Shown: positions 1 to 7,962 of the stretch, piece after piece
How positions within the stretch are numbered: the stretch's first letter is position 1
How the letters are laid out: every line of letters begins with the position of its first letter
Assembly: GCF_031432975.1 (NCBI RefSeq)
Contig: NZ_CP133838.1
Coordinates: forward strand, 1,674,001-1,738,000
Length of the DNA: 64,000 bases
From: Buttiauxella selenatireducens
GTDB taxonomy: Bacteria > Pseudomonadota > Gammaproteobacteria > Enterobacterales > Enterobacteriaceae
Direction of reading: 5' to 3'
Made by a program: the position numbers and the translations under genes
The notes under the pieces: generated by a model
The model's database searches: none
What the model was told of the DNA's origin: nothing
Seen by the model: the letters and a program-made list of their open reading frames with translations, nothing else

Positions 1-152
1 GTGTGTAACCAACGTGAACAGGTAAATGCTGTTCTCATAAACACACAGCCGCTTTCCCCCTGTAACTCCTGTTCCTCTGGGTTGGACATTGTGATTCTTC
101 CCGCCTGCGCCGAAAGGGGCAGCAGCACACAAAGTAGCGTTAATAGTCTCAT
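1..152 (-). CDS. Partial small exported protein, C-terminus off the left edge
   Basis: The reading frame opens with ATG at 152 on the minus strand and stays open to base 1, giving 50 codons without a stop. The first 17 residues (MRLLTLLCVLLPLSAQA) look like a classic Sec signal peptide with an AQA cleavage site, followed by a hydrophilic segment with two cysteines. A GGAGAG sequence precedes the start by about 8 bases. It lies 64 bases downstream of the recombinase gene in the same orientation, so the two may be co-transcribed. I do not recognise the family. A secreted or periplasmic protein is the only inference the visible part supports. Confidence 0.5.
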   Translation of the reverse strand, partial: MRLLTLLCVLLPLSAQAGRITMSNPEEQELQGESGCVFMRTAFTCSRWLH

Positions 153-216
153 CACTTCTACTCTCCGTTATTTCACCCGTTGTACGGTTTTACCTTTGGT
201 AAATCGCCTTGCGATG

Positions 217-771
217 TTAGATATTCAGGTCCAGATAGGTTTGATTAACTTCATCCTGGGTAATGTCCAGATACGTCATAGTAACCGCCGGACTGCTGTG
301 GTTTAGCATCTTACTGATAACCTCAATCGGTGTTCCTGTCTCCCACAATGCACGGCCCCGACATTTACGCGCCGAATGGCTGCTGATGTTCTTATCCGTT
401 ACCATTTCTCCCGCATCACTGAATGCACGGCTTGCCGCTTCTCGTGTGATCGGACGTGGCTCAAGGTTCTTAACCCTGTTGGATTTGGACTGAAACAGGA
501 ATTTATCCTCTGGGTATTCAGCACGACGACGGAGGATAATCTCCCGTGCTCGGTTGTTAATCGGGAATACTTTCGCTTTACCTGTCTTCTTTTCCTTTAT
601 GGTCACTACATTCCCAGCAACATCATCAAAGGTCAGGGCCAGCAGATCGCTAATGCGTAGAGCCATATTGAGGTTAAGCGCCCAGGCATCAGCAAACGTT
701 TCATTGCGGCGGCGTAGCACCGCCTCTATTGCGCGAGCCTCTTCCGGTGTTGGTGCATTGGTTTTAGCCAT
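217..771 (-). CDS. Small tyrosine recombinase / integrase
   Basis: A 184-residue site-specific recombinase of the tyrosine (phage integrase) family, made almost only of the catalytic domain, like FimB/FimE. The catalytic residues are visible in order: Arg39 in ALRISDLL, Lys61/Lys62 in the beta-hairpin KEKKTGKAKVFP, His132-x-x-Arg135 in HSARKCRG, His158 in LNHSS, and the nucleophile Tyr167 in TMTYLDI. There is no room for an arm-binding or SAM-like core-binding domain, so it is much shorter than usual prophage integrases (over 330 aa). A strong GGAGG lies just before the ATG. It probably integrates or excises the 1-10 kb element, but dimer resolution or DNA inversion is also possible. Confidence 0.88.
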   Translation of the reverse strand: MAKTNAPTPEEARAIEAVLRRRNETFADAWALNLNMALRISDLLALTFDDVAGNVVTIKEKKTGKAKVFPINNRAREIILRRRAEYPEDKFLFQSKSNRVKNLEPRPITREAASRAFSDAGEMVTDKNISSHSARKCRGRALWETGTPIEVISKMLNHSSPAVTMTYLDITQDEVNQTYLDLNI

Positions 772-812
772 GAGGCATACCTCCCTTTACAATCACGTTG
801 TGAGTAAATGAT

Positions 813-830
813 TGATCATAACTCGATCAT
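813..830. promoter_or_regulatory. Possible operator or recombinase site near the integrase promoter
   Basis: GATCAT occurs at 814-819 and again at 825-830, one helical turn apart, about 45 bases upstream of the recombinase start codon. The first copy is inside the palindrome ATGATTGATCAT. The spacing and position fit binding by a regulator or by the recombinase itself, but no known site was recognised. Confidence 0.25.
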
Positions 831-1834
831 TATCAAGGTGTTTTTACATCACAAAATGAATAAAGACAACCCGCCCAGTTGAAGGGAATCTACAGAGGTC
901 CTCTCTTGCGGTTGTCTGGTCGAAAAATATCCCAGTACTGTTGGTGATCTGTTAGGCATGTGATTAGCTAGCTATCTATTTTGGCAAATCTTGGTCAAAT
1001 ATCGTACAAACTCACAGTGCGACAGGTGCCACACAGGGCCACCGCCGCGCCAGGTCACCACAACAGGGTGGACCGCTTGTGTTGCATAGTTACTCGATAA
1101 TTTTGCATTATAATTCAATCTGGGATTGCATAAAACGGTGTGGGTTGGAGTGGCAAACCAAGTGAACTAAGAAAATCATTGTGTGTCAGTGTGTTACGTT
1201 ACGTTCTCTCATGTTAGGTCACAATCTATCAGAGTGTGATGTAATACTTCGCGCTATTTCTTGGCTGCTCTCCTTCCACAACAATTGGCAGGTCTAAACC
1301 ACGCTGATCTCCTCATCTTCACCACATCAGCCGCCAGTTGCTGGCGATATTCTCAGGCCTGTTTCGGCCTCCTCTCTATACCCTTTCGCCACAATGTGAA
1401 CAGCCTACCCAGAAGGGCCTCTGTGCTTTACCAGACGCACCAGACGGTGACTTCTCCCACAATACGAATAACCTGTTGAGCTTGTCTCAGGGCTTCCCAC
1501 AATGGCTTACAGAGGCCCACATTTGGCTGATTTATGATGTTTTTATGTTTTTTCAACAAAAATGAAAAATGGTTTCAGATAAAGATTGGTGCTTAGACGC
1601 AGTACCCCGCATGAGATTTCACGATGTCAGCAATGGCGCGGGTTCTCGGTGTATTCGTGGTGTACTTCCCAACATGGTGGTCGCCAGTAGATGAGCACAG
1701 CAGGCTACAGGGGACGGTCATATTCATCTAATTACTTCAAATTAAATCAATTAAATGGGTATTTATTGGCGAGTGTGCGGCGGGGCGGTTGCAGGTCGGG
1801 ATAGGGGGAATCGTTATTGACGGGGGGGTCAGAA

Positions 1835-1930
1835 GGCCATTAGTAAAGGTTCTTAACCAACCATTGGTAAAGAGTCTTAACTAGCCATTGGTTAAAGTTC
1901 TTAACTAACCATTAGTTAAAGTTCTTAACC
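1835..1930. repeat. Four tandem 24-bp iterons (putative oriV)
   Basis: Four tandem copies begin at 1835, 1859, 1883 and 1907, an exact 24-bp period. Each copy contains CCATTRGT, then an A-rich step, then TCTTAAC; the last two copies are almost identical. Tandem repeats of about two helical turns next to AT-rich DNA are the hallmark of Rep-controlled iteron origins of plasmids and some phage-plasmids. There are no unique spacers, so this is not a CRISPR array. Confidence 0.78.
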
Positions 1931-1980
1931 CTACTATATCTTTCTATATCATTACTAAATCAATACCTATATCACTTTAA
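1931..1980. promoter_or_regulatory. AT-rich segment beside the iterons, possible DNA unwinding element
   Basis: Immediately after the last iteron the DNA is about 80 percent A+T and contains CTATATC three times (1934-1940, 1944-1950, 1967-1973). In iteron origins an AT-rich repeat cluster beside the Rep sites is where strands open. I did not find a good DnaA box (TTATCCACA) close by. Confidence 0.5.
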
Positions 1981-2068
1981 AACCAGGTCAAGACCAAAGG
2001 CAAACGGCTGGGATGACTGAGAGTCATCAGTGGTGTTAGAGATTGATAACTGGAATCACTCCGTGATG

Positions 2069-2120
2069 AATGGCTCCGCCTCACAGCGTTCCACGCTGCT
2101 ATTTGTGGAATGGCTCCGCC
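2069..2120. repeat. 12-bp direct repeat AATGGCTCCGCC, 40 bp apart
   Basis: AATGGCTCCGCC occurs at 2069-2080 and 2109-2120. Nearby are palindromes such as GCGCAAGCGC and GTCGTCGATGACGAC (about 2179-2193). The function is unknown; an accessory origin site, partition site or folded transcript are possible. Confidence 0.4.
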
Positions 2121-2487
2121 AGAGAGATGCGCTCTCATTTTGTGGGAGACAAGCGCAAGCGCGGCAGTACATTGTGAAGTCGTCGATGACGACAGGAGCT
2201 ATCAACGCGACGATCCGACTGTGGGCGGCGGCGTGGCCCCTACACTCGCCCTGAATCCATTTTAACGAGCTGTGCGGCACCGTCAGGTGATTTATCTTCT
2301 AATTCATGTGTATGTGTCACTCATTGCCTTGCATTGCTCTGTGGTGCCTTACGTTTATCTTGCTGAGTCAGCGACTATTTAACCAACATGGCGTCAAACC
2401 ACTTGACGAAGGGGGAGAGAGTGTGTATATTTGCCGGATGCATGTGTTGCGTAGTTATTCTTATCATCTATTAAATAACTAAATATA

Positions 2488-2516
2488 TTGACAAAGAAAG
2501 TGATTTATTGTAAACT
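2488..2516 (+). promoter_or_regulatory. Sigma-70 promoter for the rightward gene block
   Basis: A perfect -35 box TTGACA lies at 2488-2493 and a -10-like TAAACT at 2511-2516, with a 17-bp spacer. It would start transcription about 55 bases upstream of the first rightward gene at 2579. The TTGACA match and spacing make this the clearest promoter in the element. Confidence 0.62.
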
Positions 2517-2578
2517 GGTATTCTAAATTGAGATGACTCAATGACTTAAAAAAAATCATACTGACAACAGGGGACCCT

Positions 2579-3019
2579 ATGGCAAAACCAGCCAAATTTA
2601 ATTTCGAACTTCACGATGCACAAACCATTGCCGACGCCATTTTGAACGGTGTCACATCTCTTCAAAACCTTCGCGCTTTCCGTTACCGAGTTGGTACACC
2701 AAAACAAGCCGATGCTCGATACCCAGAAACACGCGCTGCAATGCAGATAATTTCTGCTGAACGGAAGAAAACCCGTGACCGCAAAGCTTTCAAAACCATT
2801 CTAAAGCCGCTAAGTAACCAGTACGCCGCAGGATCGACACTGGTTGAGATTTTGAAACCAGTACTCGAAGGTTACCGCCAGATGTATATGGAAAAGCTAG
2901 GCCTTGCACTCACTCATGAGCAAATCATCATGTTGTTGATTGCAACTGATGGTGTGGAACAGCTTGAAAAGTATGGCTACAGCGTGATCGGTGAGTTTCC
3001 AGCAACCACAACCGCATAA
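2579..3019 (+). CDS. Unrecognised 146-aa protein, first gene of rightward block
   Basis: A 146-residue soluble, basic protein with no signal peptide or membrane segment. An AGGGG sequence sits six bases before the ATG, and a good promoter lies about 65 bases upstream. The middle (residues 35-80) is rich in Lys and Arg, which would suit DNA or RNA binding. The C-terminal part looks helical and ends in a flexible Thr/Ala tail. I do not recognise the family. As the gene nearest the iterons, a role in replication or copy control is a reasonable guess, but nothing in the sequence proves it. Confidence 0.65.
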   Translation: MAKPAKFNFELHDAQTIADAILNGVTSLQNLRAFRYRVGTPKQADARYPETRAAMQIISAERKKTRDRKAFKTILKPLSNQYAAGSTLVEILKPVLEGYRQMYMEKLGLALTHEQIIMLLIATDGVEQLEKYGYSVIGEFPATTTA

Positions 3020-3148
3020 CGTCCGACCCACGGCGACAGCCGACCCCAAGAAATACCAATTAAATAGCCGAAAATCGGCAACGCTACCCCTGATTACTCC
3101 CGTAATCCCCAGGGGCGATCCCGTATATCTTTTTGGAGGACCGATGAC

Positions 3149-3340
3149 ATGAATATTAAGTTCCAGGATCACGTTTTTCAGGCGTTACTTGCTGAAGCCA
3201 ACCGCCAAAACAAACCGATGGCGAGGCTGTGCCACGAAATATTGGCTACTGCCGCAAGCATTTTCGACAACGCACCAACCATACCCAACGAGGGGACAAA
3301 CCAGAATGGAGATACTAATGATCGAGACGGTAGAAACTAA
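3149..3340 (+). CDS. Small 63-aa protein of unknown function
   Basis: A 63-residue ORF with a very strong ribosome binding site (TGGAGG, eight bases before the ATG). The first 40 residues, with KFQDHVFQALLAEANRQNKPMARLCHEIL, resemble the helical half of small ribbon-helix-helix or Arc-type proteins. The tail is rich in Asn, Asp and Gly. Its end overlaps the start of the next gene (3318) in another frame, which suggests translational coupling. A small DNA-binding control protein is an inference only. Confidence 0.6.
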   Translation: MNIKFQDHVFQALLAEANRQNKPMARLCHEILATAASIFDNAPTIPNEGTNQNGDTNDRDGRN

Positions 3341-4313
3341 TAAATCAGACGACCAAGACGGCACTTTTGATCGCAACTACACCGAAGTTAAGCGAATTAC
3401 CACCCTAACCTCTAAGAATGGAATAGATAAGGTGGGCAACGGTAAAGATTCAATGCTCGTACCTGTACCTGATGGAACCAAAGTACCCTTTACTGGAAAC
3501 ATGAAAATCGTCTACGCCTATCTATTCACTTTCCAGGATAACGAGAAACGCCACAATTATCCGGCACCGATCCACCCAAACATGGAAATGATCGCATGGG
3601 AGAATGGCATCACTAAACCTACGGCGCAAAAAGCCGTGGATGCTTTAATGTTAGCGGGTGTGCTGATAAAAGATCAGATTCAGGTTGGCAACGGGTTTAA
3701 GTCCAATAATTACGTCGTGTTAAAACCATCAAAAGTGGTCGAGATGGGAATTATTCCGACACATCCGAGCGAAGCAAAAAGCAAGAACCAAAAGCAGCAG
3801 CCCGAGGAAAACAACAATGGCAAATCCAAAGAACCAAACCACGCCGACGATGTGGTGCCTTCCACGGCAGATACTGGAGAATCAGAATTTGTTCAACAGC
3901 TTGCTAGTGATCGGTTCGATGATGTTTCCCCTGATGATGAGGTAAGCGAGGAAGAAGATCCGGTTTTCCCAGTGCCAAAGGCAGAACCAGAACAAAGCCC
4001 AGCCGTTCAAACTGAACCAGAACGCGCAGACTTTATTAATTTAGAATATTGGTTCCATGGTGGTGAAGAAGACCGCGAGGAATACGGGAGACAGTGGGGA
4101 AAAACTAAACCAGGTGAGATAACCGACTTGATCCATAGCCACTACCGCGCCGCGCAGAAAGATAAAGAGAAAAACCGAGGTTTTAAATCTGCCGCCAATG
4201 ATGAGCAGCCTGGTGCTGATGTCCGGTATAGACAGCAACAGGAACAGAACCTAGCAGCTAGTCGGCCTGCAAATGGATTTTCCATGCAAGATCTGAACCA
4301 AATCCCTTATTAA
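3318..4313 (+). CDS. Winged-helix replication-initiator-like protein
   Basis: A 331-residue protein if started at the ATG at 3318, which has GGAG six bases upstream; an ATG at 3306 is an alternative. Residues about 55-130 form a helix-turn-helix/winged-helix module (NMEMIAWENGITKPTAQKAV, then a hydrophobic helix and a wing) of the type seen in plasmid and phage replication initiators and DnaD/HTH_36-like proteins. The second half is low-complexity, very acidic and Gln/Pro/Glu-rich (about residues 145-245), then a basic Gln-rich tail. It is the best candidate for the Rep protein that binds the iterons at 1835. A transcription regulator is the alternative. Confidence 0.65.
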   Translation: MIETVETNKSDDQDGTFDRNYTEVKRITTLTSKNGIDKVGNGKDSMLVPVPDGTKVPFTGNMKIVYAYLFTFQDNEKRHNYPAPIHPNMEMIAWENGITKPTAQKAVDALMLAGVLIKDQIQVGNGFKSNNYVVLKPSKVVEMGIIPTHPSEAKSKNQKQQPEENNNGKSKEPNHADDVVPSTADTGESEFVQQLASDRFDDVSPDDEVSEEEDPVFPVPKAEPEQSPAVQTEPERADFINLEYWFHGGEEDREEYGRQWGKTKPGEITDLIHSHYRAAQKDKEKNRGFKSAANDEQPGADVRYRQQQEQNLAASRPANGFSMQDLNQIPY

Positions 4314-4329
4314 CGTAATGTGAGGTGCA

Positions 4330-4797
4330 ATGAATGATGACCGCAACAGCGTAAACGCTGAACAATCCAACAAATGGCAGACTACCCGCCTGAAGTACCG
4401 CAAGTACGATGAAGCCCTAATAAAGAAAGCCAAAACCATGCTTGTGTATGGTGTTTCACCTGGCAAGGTAGCACTACTCTGTCGGCTTGATCCTGCATAT
4501 GTCGACCAGCTTTTTTTAACGTGGAACCCCACGTTTCGCAGAATTTGCAAACCGAATCAATTTACTACCCAGCGTATGGCAAAACAGCTATTCAGTGATG
4601 GTGCCAATCTTGAAAGCATCTGCAAGTTATTAGACATCCCAATTTTCACCCTGAGTGAATATCTAATCACAGCAGGCGTTTCCAGAGTCGATGTGATGGC
4701 CCGAATGCCTGAACCAACTCATAAATTAGCAGTTGAATATCGAAAGACTATCGCCAGAAAACAACGGGCGAAACACAAAGCTTTTTCCCTGCACTAA
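4330..4797 (+). CDS. 155-aa protein with two similar HTH-like units
   Basis: A basic 155-residue protein with GAGG before its ATG, 16 bases after the previous gene. Two stretches look like copies of one another: KAKTMLVYGVSPGKVALLCR (about residues 34-53) and MAKQLFSDGANLESICKLLD (about 83-102). Each has Ala-Lys, a Gly turn, a hydrophobic helix and Leu-Asp, consistent with a tandem helix-turn-helix. The closing segment is rich in Arg and Lys. This pattern resembles FlhC-like or phage activator proteins only in a general way; no family was recognised. It may regulate the structural genes downstream. Confidence 0.62.
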   Translation: MNDDRNSVNAEQSNKWQTTRLKYRKYDEALIKKAKTMLVYGVSPGKVALLCRLDPAYVDQLFLTWNPTFRRICKPNQFTTQRMAKQLFSDGANLESICKLLDIPIFTLSEYLITAGVSRVDVMARMPEPTHKLAVEYRKTIARKQRAKHKAFSLH

Positions 4798-4804
4798 ATT
4801 CCGC

Positions 4805-4993
4805 ATGAATTTACTTGAATACCTAGCGCTGATCCCTTTATCAGTGGCGATAACTCATTGCCTGCTGTCTGGGATCGGTCTGTTTTACAGATACCTAAAG
4901 GAATATCACATTGAAAAAATTAGAAGAAGTAAGAGCCGAGCTACTCAAGGCAATGACCACAGCGAACGCAGAAGACGAGCGGGAAGACCTTAG
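4805..4993 (+). CDS. Small single-pass membrane protein
   Basis: A 62-residue ORF starting at ATG 4805. Residues about 7-29 (LALIPLSVAITHCLLSGIGL and on) form one hydrophobic transmembrane segment; the rest is strongly basic (RRSKSRATQ..., SERRRRAGRP), so the C-terminus should stay in the cytoplasm. There is no clear ribosome binding site, but the start is only eight bases after the previous stop, so coupling is possible. It overlaps the next gene by 83 bases. A holin-like or anchoring role cannot be told from sequence. The ORF could be spurious. Confidence 0.42.
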   Translation: MNLLEYLALIPLSVAITHCLLSGIGLFYRYLKEYHIEKIRRSKSRATQGNDHSERRRRAGRP

Positions 4994-5243
4994 CAAAAGT
5001 GCGGATCAGGCCCTGGCTGATGCAATTCAAGGTTATCTCAGCGTAAGCAACGAACCAGCAACGCCAAAGGTGGGGAAAACCATTAAAGAGAAGGGGATTG
5101 CCCTCTGTCACAGCGTTCAGGGATATAGCGCTAACCTACGCCCTGTCAGTCTGATGATGAAAAGCAAGCTCGAAGACTTGACCACTGAACAGCTTGAGGC
5201 CCTGAAACGCCTTGGCTACGCCATTAACCAGGTGGCTGAATGA
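4911..5243 (+). CDS. 110-aa acidic helical protein preceding the tape measure gene
   Basis: Begins with a TTG codon at 4911 preceded by AAAGGA at the right spacing. The product has 110 residues, is highly charged and mainly helical, with an acidic N-terminal half and a C-terminal helix ending LEALKRLGYAINQVAE. Its stop codon overlaps the ATG of the tape measure gene (ATGA at 5240), so the two are translationally coupled. In tailed phages the genes just before the tape measure encode tail assembly chaperones. Position suggests such a role, but sequence similarity was not recognised. Confidence 0.62.
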   Translation: MKKLEEVRAELLKAMTTANAEDEREDLSKSADQALADAIQGYLSVSNEPATPKVGKTIKEKGIALCHSVQGYSANLRPVSLMMKSKLEDLTTEQLEALKRLGYAINQVAE

Positions 5244-7345
5244 GTACATCGAACAAGATAGTAACCAGTACCGTCAACGAAATTTCCTTCTCTGTCAACC
5301 AGACAAGTTACGGGCAAGCGCTAAAGAAAATAAAGAGCATTGGCAAAGCTTGGGACAATGTCGGCAAAAGCTACGAACGCAGCGCAGAGAGATTCAAATC
5401 TCACCCAGTCTTTGGCGGCAACGGTGGGAGTTCACCAAACAAACCCTCTAAACCCAACAGCACAAAGCCACAGCGTGAGGCCCTCCGCCGTCAACGTGAA
5501 CAGCTTCAACTAGAGAAAAAACTCAACACCATTAAGGCCCGTGGCATTCGGTTTAGCACTGCAACCAACAGCTACAACCTAACAGCACCACAACGCGCCC
5601 AAGCGATTCAGGATTTTAGCCAGCTAACGAAACAATTCCACAATGGCTCGTTGGCCCTTGGAGTGTATAACGCCCGTGTAGCCCAATTGCAGCAGCGCCT
5701 ACGCCAGCAGGGTGGGTTAGTCAAAAAGCCGGTGACTGTTCCGGTGAAGGCCAGGATAACCAAGCTCGATACATCACTCCTTGATCAGGCTGGTCCGGCT
5801 ATCGCGATTGGTGCCACCATCGGTATTGGTGCAACCATTATGCGCACTGGTCAGGATATGGATTCGGTTATATCGGGTTTAACGGCTGTAACTGGTTCAT
5901 CCGAAACCGCTGCAAAAGAGTTTGAATATCTTCGTGGCGAGGCCAATCGCCTTGGATTGGATTTGGTTAAGACATCTCAGGAGTACATGAAATTTAGTGC
6001 TGCCACTAAAAGCAGCATGACTGAGGCCCAGACTAAAAGTATTTTTGCTGGGTTATCTGAATATTCTACGGTTTTAGGGTTGTCTGCTGAGAAAAGTAGT
6101 TTAGCTCTCAATGCTTTAACGCAAATGTCGAGTAAGTCAGTTGTCAGTATGGAAGAACTGCGTCAACAGTTTGGGGATCAGATTCCTGGTGCGTTGGCAA
6201 TTTTCACCAAGGCTTACAACAAGGTTAACAAGACAGCCTTGTCCGAGGGCGAGTTTGCTAAATTGGTAGGTGATGGCAAAGTATTAGCCAAAAATGTTTT
6301 ACCTGCCGTTGGTGACGAATTAAAAGCTCTGGCCCGTAACGGTGGTGCTTTAAATAAAGCTGTGAATAGCAACCGCGCTGCTTTTCAACGTCTACAAACC
6401 TCAATGCAACTTTCTCAGAAAAACCTCTTTGATGCGGGTTTCGGTAAGAGTCTAACTGATGCCTTTAACGGCGTAACTGACGCTATCAACAGCAACCAAA
6501 GTGCATTCTCATCATTGGGCGAGGTTTCTGGCAAAGTCATCGACGGGTTTATGGCGGTGGCTGGCGGGGTGTATAACGCCTTCATCGATATTGACGGCAT
6601 AATTAAAACCTACCTCCCCAGCATCTCGAAATCATTTGAAGGATTAGGAAATACAGCAGCTTACGCTACAGGCATTGCTTTGTTTACAGGCAGTCTGTGG
6701 AAGCTGGGCGGGGCGCTGAAGTACATCGTGGGCTTCCTCAACCCGTTGCGTGGAGTTGTTGGCACACTCCAGACCCTTGGCGGTCTTGGTGGAATAACAA
6801 CTCCAGGGACAGACAACAACGGCAATCAAGGCGCAGATAAAGGAAAACCAGGCCGCAAGCCAACGAAAGCGGGTAGGGGTGGCTTCTCAATCGGACTGCC
6901 AGCAGTTATTGCGGGTGTTTCCCTGTGGAACCAGGTTGACGAAGTTCAGGCCGACCCTCAAGCATTCCTGAAAAATGTACAGAAAAACAACAACAGGCCG
7001 ACGATGTGGACTGATATTAAAGAGTTCTTTGCAACCCATTCACTGGGATTAACTAACTCATTCGTTGGGATGAACACACTACCAGGCTTACCAGGAATGC
7101 AACCAGCCGTTGCAGGGCAATCTGGTATGACTTATCAGCCAATGGCACAGCTACCAGGGATTGATAACCTTGCTACAAGCTTGGGTCTCGATAAGCCGCT
7201 AGAGGTGGCAGGTAAGGCTGATTTGCAGGTCAATAACGAAATCAAGTTAACGTTTGATGACTCCAGGTTCAGCGATGCCATACGTGCAGTAGTTCAGGAG
7301 CAAAACATATACAACATGAATATGTTGCTAGGCACACAGGAGTAA
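5240..7345 (+). CDS. Orphan phage tail tape measure protein
   Basis: A 701-residue protein with the standard tape-measure layout. Residues about 1-175 are charged and Gln/Arg-rich coiled-coil-like. A Gly/Ala/Ile-rich hydrophobic stretch follows (about 182-200). The conserved tape_meas N-terminal domain follows, with MDSVISGLTAVTGSSETAAKE, a Leu-Gly-Leu-Asp helix, and SSKSVVSMEELRQQFGDQIPGA at about 300-325. Further hydrophobic stretches lie at 445-510, then a Gly/Pro/Asn-rich linker and a short C-terminal domain. Such proteins set tail length and help deliver DNA. No tube, sheath, baseplate or fibre gene is visible here, which is highly unusual. At about 0.15 nm per residue it would specify a tail of roughly 100 nm. 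Confidence 0.88.
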   Translation: MSTSNKIVTSTVNEISFSVNQTSYGQALKKIKSIGKAWDNVGKSYERSAERFKSHPVFGGNGGSSPNKPSKPNSTKPQREALRRQREQLQLEKKLNTIKARGIRFSTATNSYNLTAPQRAQAIQDFSQLTKQFHNGSLALGVYNARVAQLQQRLRQQGGLVKKPVTVPVKARITKLDTSLLDQAGPAIAIGATIGIGATIMRTGQDMDSVISGLTAVTGSSETAAKEFEYLRGEANRLGLDLVKTSQEYMKFSAATKSSMTEAQTKSIFAGLSEYSTVLGLSAEKSSLALNALTQMSSKSVVSMEELRQQFGDQIPGALAIFTKAYNKVNKTALSEGEFAKLVGDGKVLAKNVLPAVGDELKALARNGGALNKAVNSNRAAFQRLQTSMQLSQKNLFDAGFGKSLTDAFNGVTDAINSNQSAFSSLGEVSGKVIDGFMAVAGGVYNAFIDIDGIIKTYLPSISKSFEGLGNTAAYATGIALFTGSLWKLGGALKYIVGFLNPLRGVVGTLQTLGGLGGITTPGTDNNGNQGADKGKPGRKPTKAGRGGFSIGLPAVIAGVSLWNQVDEVQADPQAFLKNVQKNNNRPTMWTDIKEFFATHSLGLTNSFVGMNTLPGLPGMQPAVAGQSGMTYQPMAQLPGIDNLATSLGLDKPLEVAGKADLQVNNEIKLTFDDSRFSDAIRAVVQEQNIYNMNMLLGTQE

Positions 7346-7614
7346 ACCTCCACTAAATGGCCTCAATGATGAGGCTCGTGAAATTTTCAGCCTGAAAAAC
7401 GCCAACCCTCTGAATAGTCGTGAAAAATCACATTATATTGATTGCATAAGATATAGTAACATGATAAAATAATAACTATGGTGATAATTGTAGTTTGTAA
7501 TGCGTACTACTGCCGTTATTACCCTGACAACTCCTAACGAATACAAAGCGGCCTACGCCTTTAGGCCCTTTTCTCATGTGTTTAGACCGCTCCTAAGATT
7601 TACCTCTCAAGGCG

Positions 7615-7720
7615 GGAAGGCTCTCAGCCAGCCGCTGAACATATGATAAAAGAAAAGTTTCGCTGACCCTTGGATTAGCGGATTTGCCGAAGCCCTTTCA
7701 TCCTCGGAAGGCTGTCAGCC
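7615..7720. repeat. 15-bp direct repeat, 91 bp apart, each able to fold
   Basis: GGAAGGCTCTCAGCC lies at 7615-7629 and GGAAGGCTGTCAGCC at 7706-7720. One base differs and both contain GGCT...AGCC, which can pair. Paired repeats in gene-free DNA suggest a bound protein or RNA structure. Confidence 0.5.
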
Positions 7721-7886
7721 GGACACTAACGGCATCAGGTGTTCAGCGTTTGAGGCTCCTTACCTCTTGGATGGCGTTGAGCACCTACCCATTCTCTCCG
7801 GTTGCAGGGCAATGAACTAAAAGTTCACCCGTGAACGGGCCTAATCTCTCCATCAGAAAACGTTAACTCTCATGAGTTCTCCTACC

Positions 7887-7916
7887 CCAGGCGGGATCTC
7901 CCGTCTTGGTTTTTTT
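7887..7916 (+). terminator. Rho-independent terminator
   Basis: A stem CCAGGCGGGA paired with TCCCGTCTTGG (one G-U pair and one bulged T) is followed directly by seven T residues. It is one of the strongest terminator signals in the window. It lies upstream of the capsid genes rather than after a gene. Confidence 0.72.
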
Positions 7917-7936
7917 CTGTATGGATACCAAACAAG

Positions 7937-7962
7937 AAGGCCATCGAATGATGGCCTTTTTT
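7937..7962 (+). terminator. Second, tandem rho-independent terminator
   Basis: AAGGCCATC pairs perfectly with GATGGCCTT around a four-base loop, followed by a run of T. It is 20 bases after the previous terminator and about 93 bases before the decoration gene. It would block readthrough into the capsid genes unless a promoter lies between or antitermination occurs. Confidence 0.72.

Larger units (their letters stand above)
772..2578. other. Gene-free 1.8 kb region with putative replication origin
   Basis: No open reading frame here has a plausible start, ribosome binding site and protein-like composition; the frames of 60-76 codons look random. The left part (772-1740) would hold the promoter of the recombinase gene and perhaps recombination sites, though I could not find an att core. 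A G-rich strand segment (about 1770-1830) runs into the four iterons at 1835, followed by AT-rich DNA. From 2040 to 2230 there are short direct repeats and several short palindromes. A strong promoter for the rightward genes lies at 2488. The layout resembles the control region of an iteron plasmid. Confidence 0.6.

Noticed and set aside
217-771. Telomere resolvase of an N15-like linear phage-plasmid
   Set aside because: Those proteins are over 600 residues; this one is 184 residues with a plain recombinase catalytic core, and no telomere palindrome was seen.
1835-1930. Tandem repeats as a CRISPR array
   Set aside because: Copies are back-to-back with no unique spacers, and there are no cas genes; the 24-bp period fits iterons.
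3189-3317. Upstream extension of the Rep-like gene
   Set aside because: It overlaps a small gene with a strong ribosome binding site in another frame; ATG 3318 has GGAG at the right distance.
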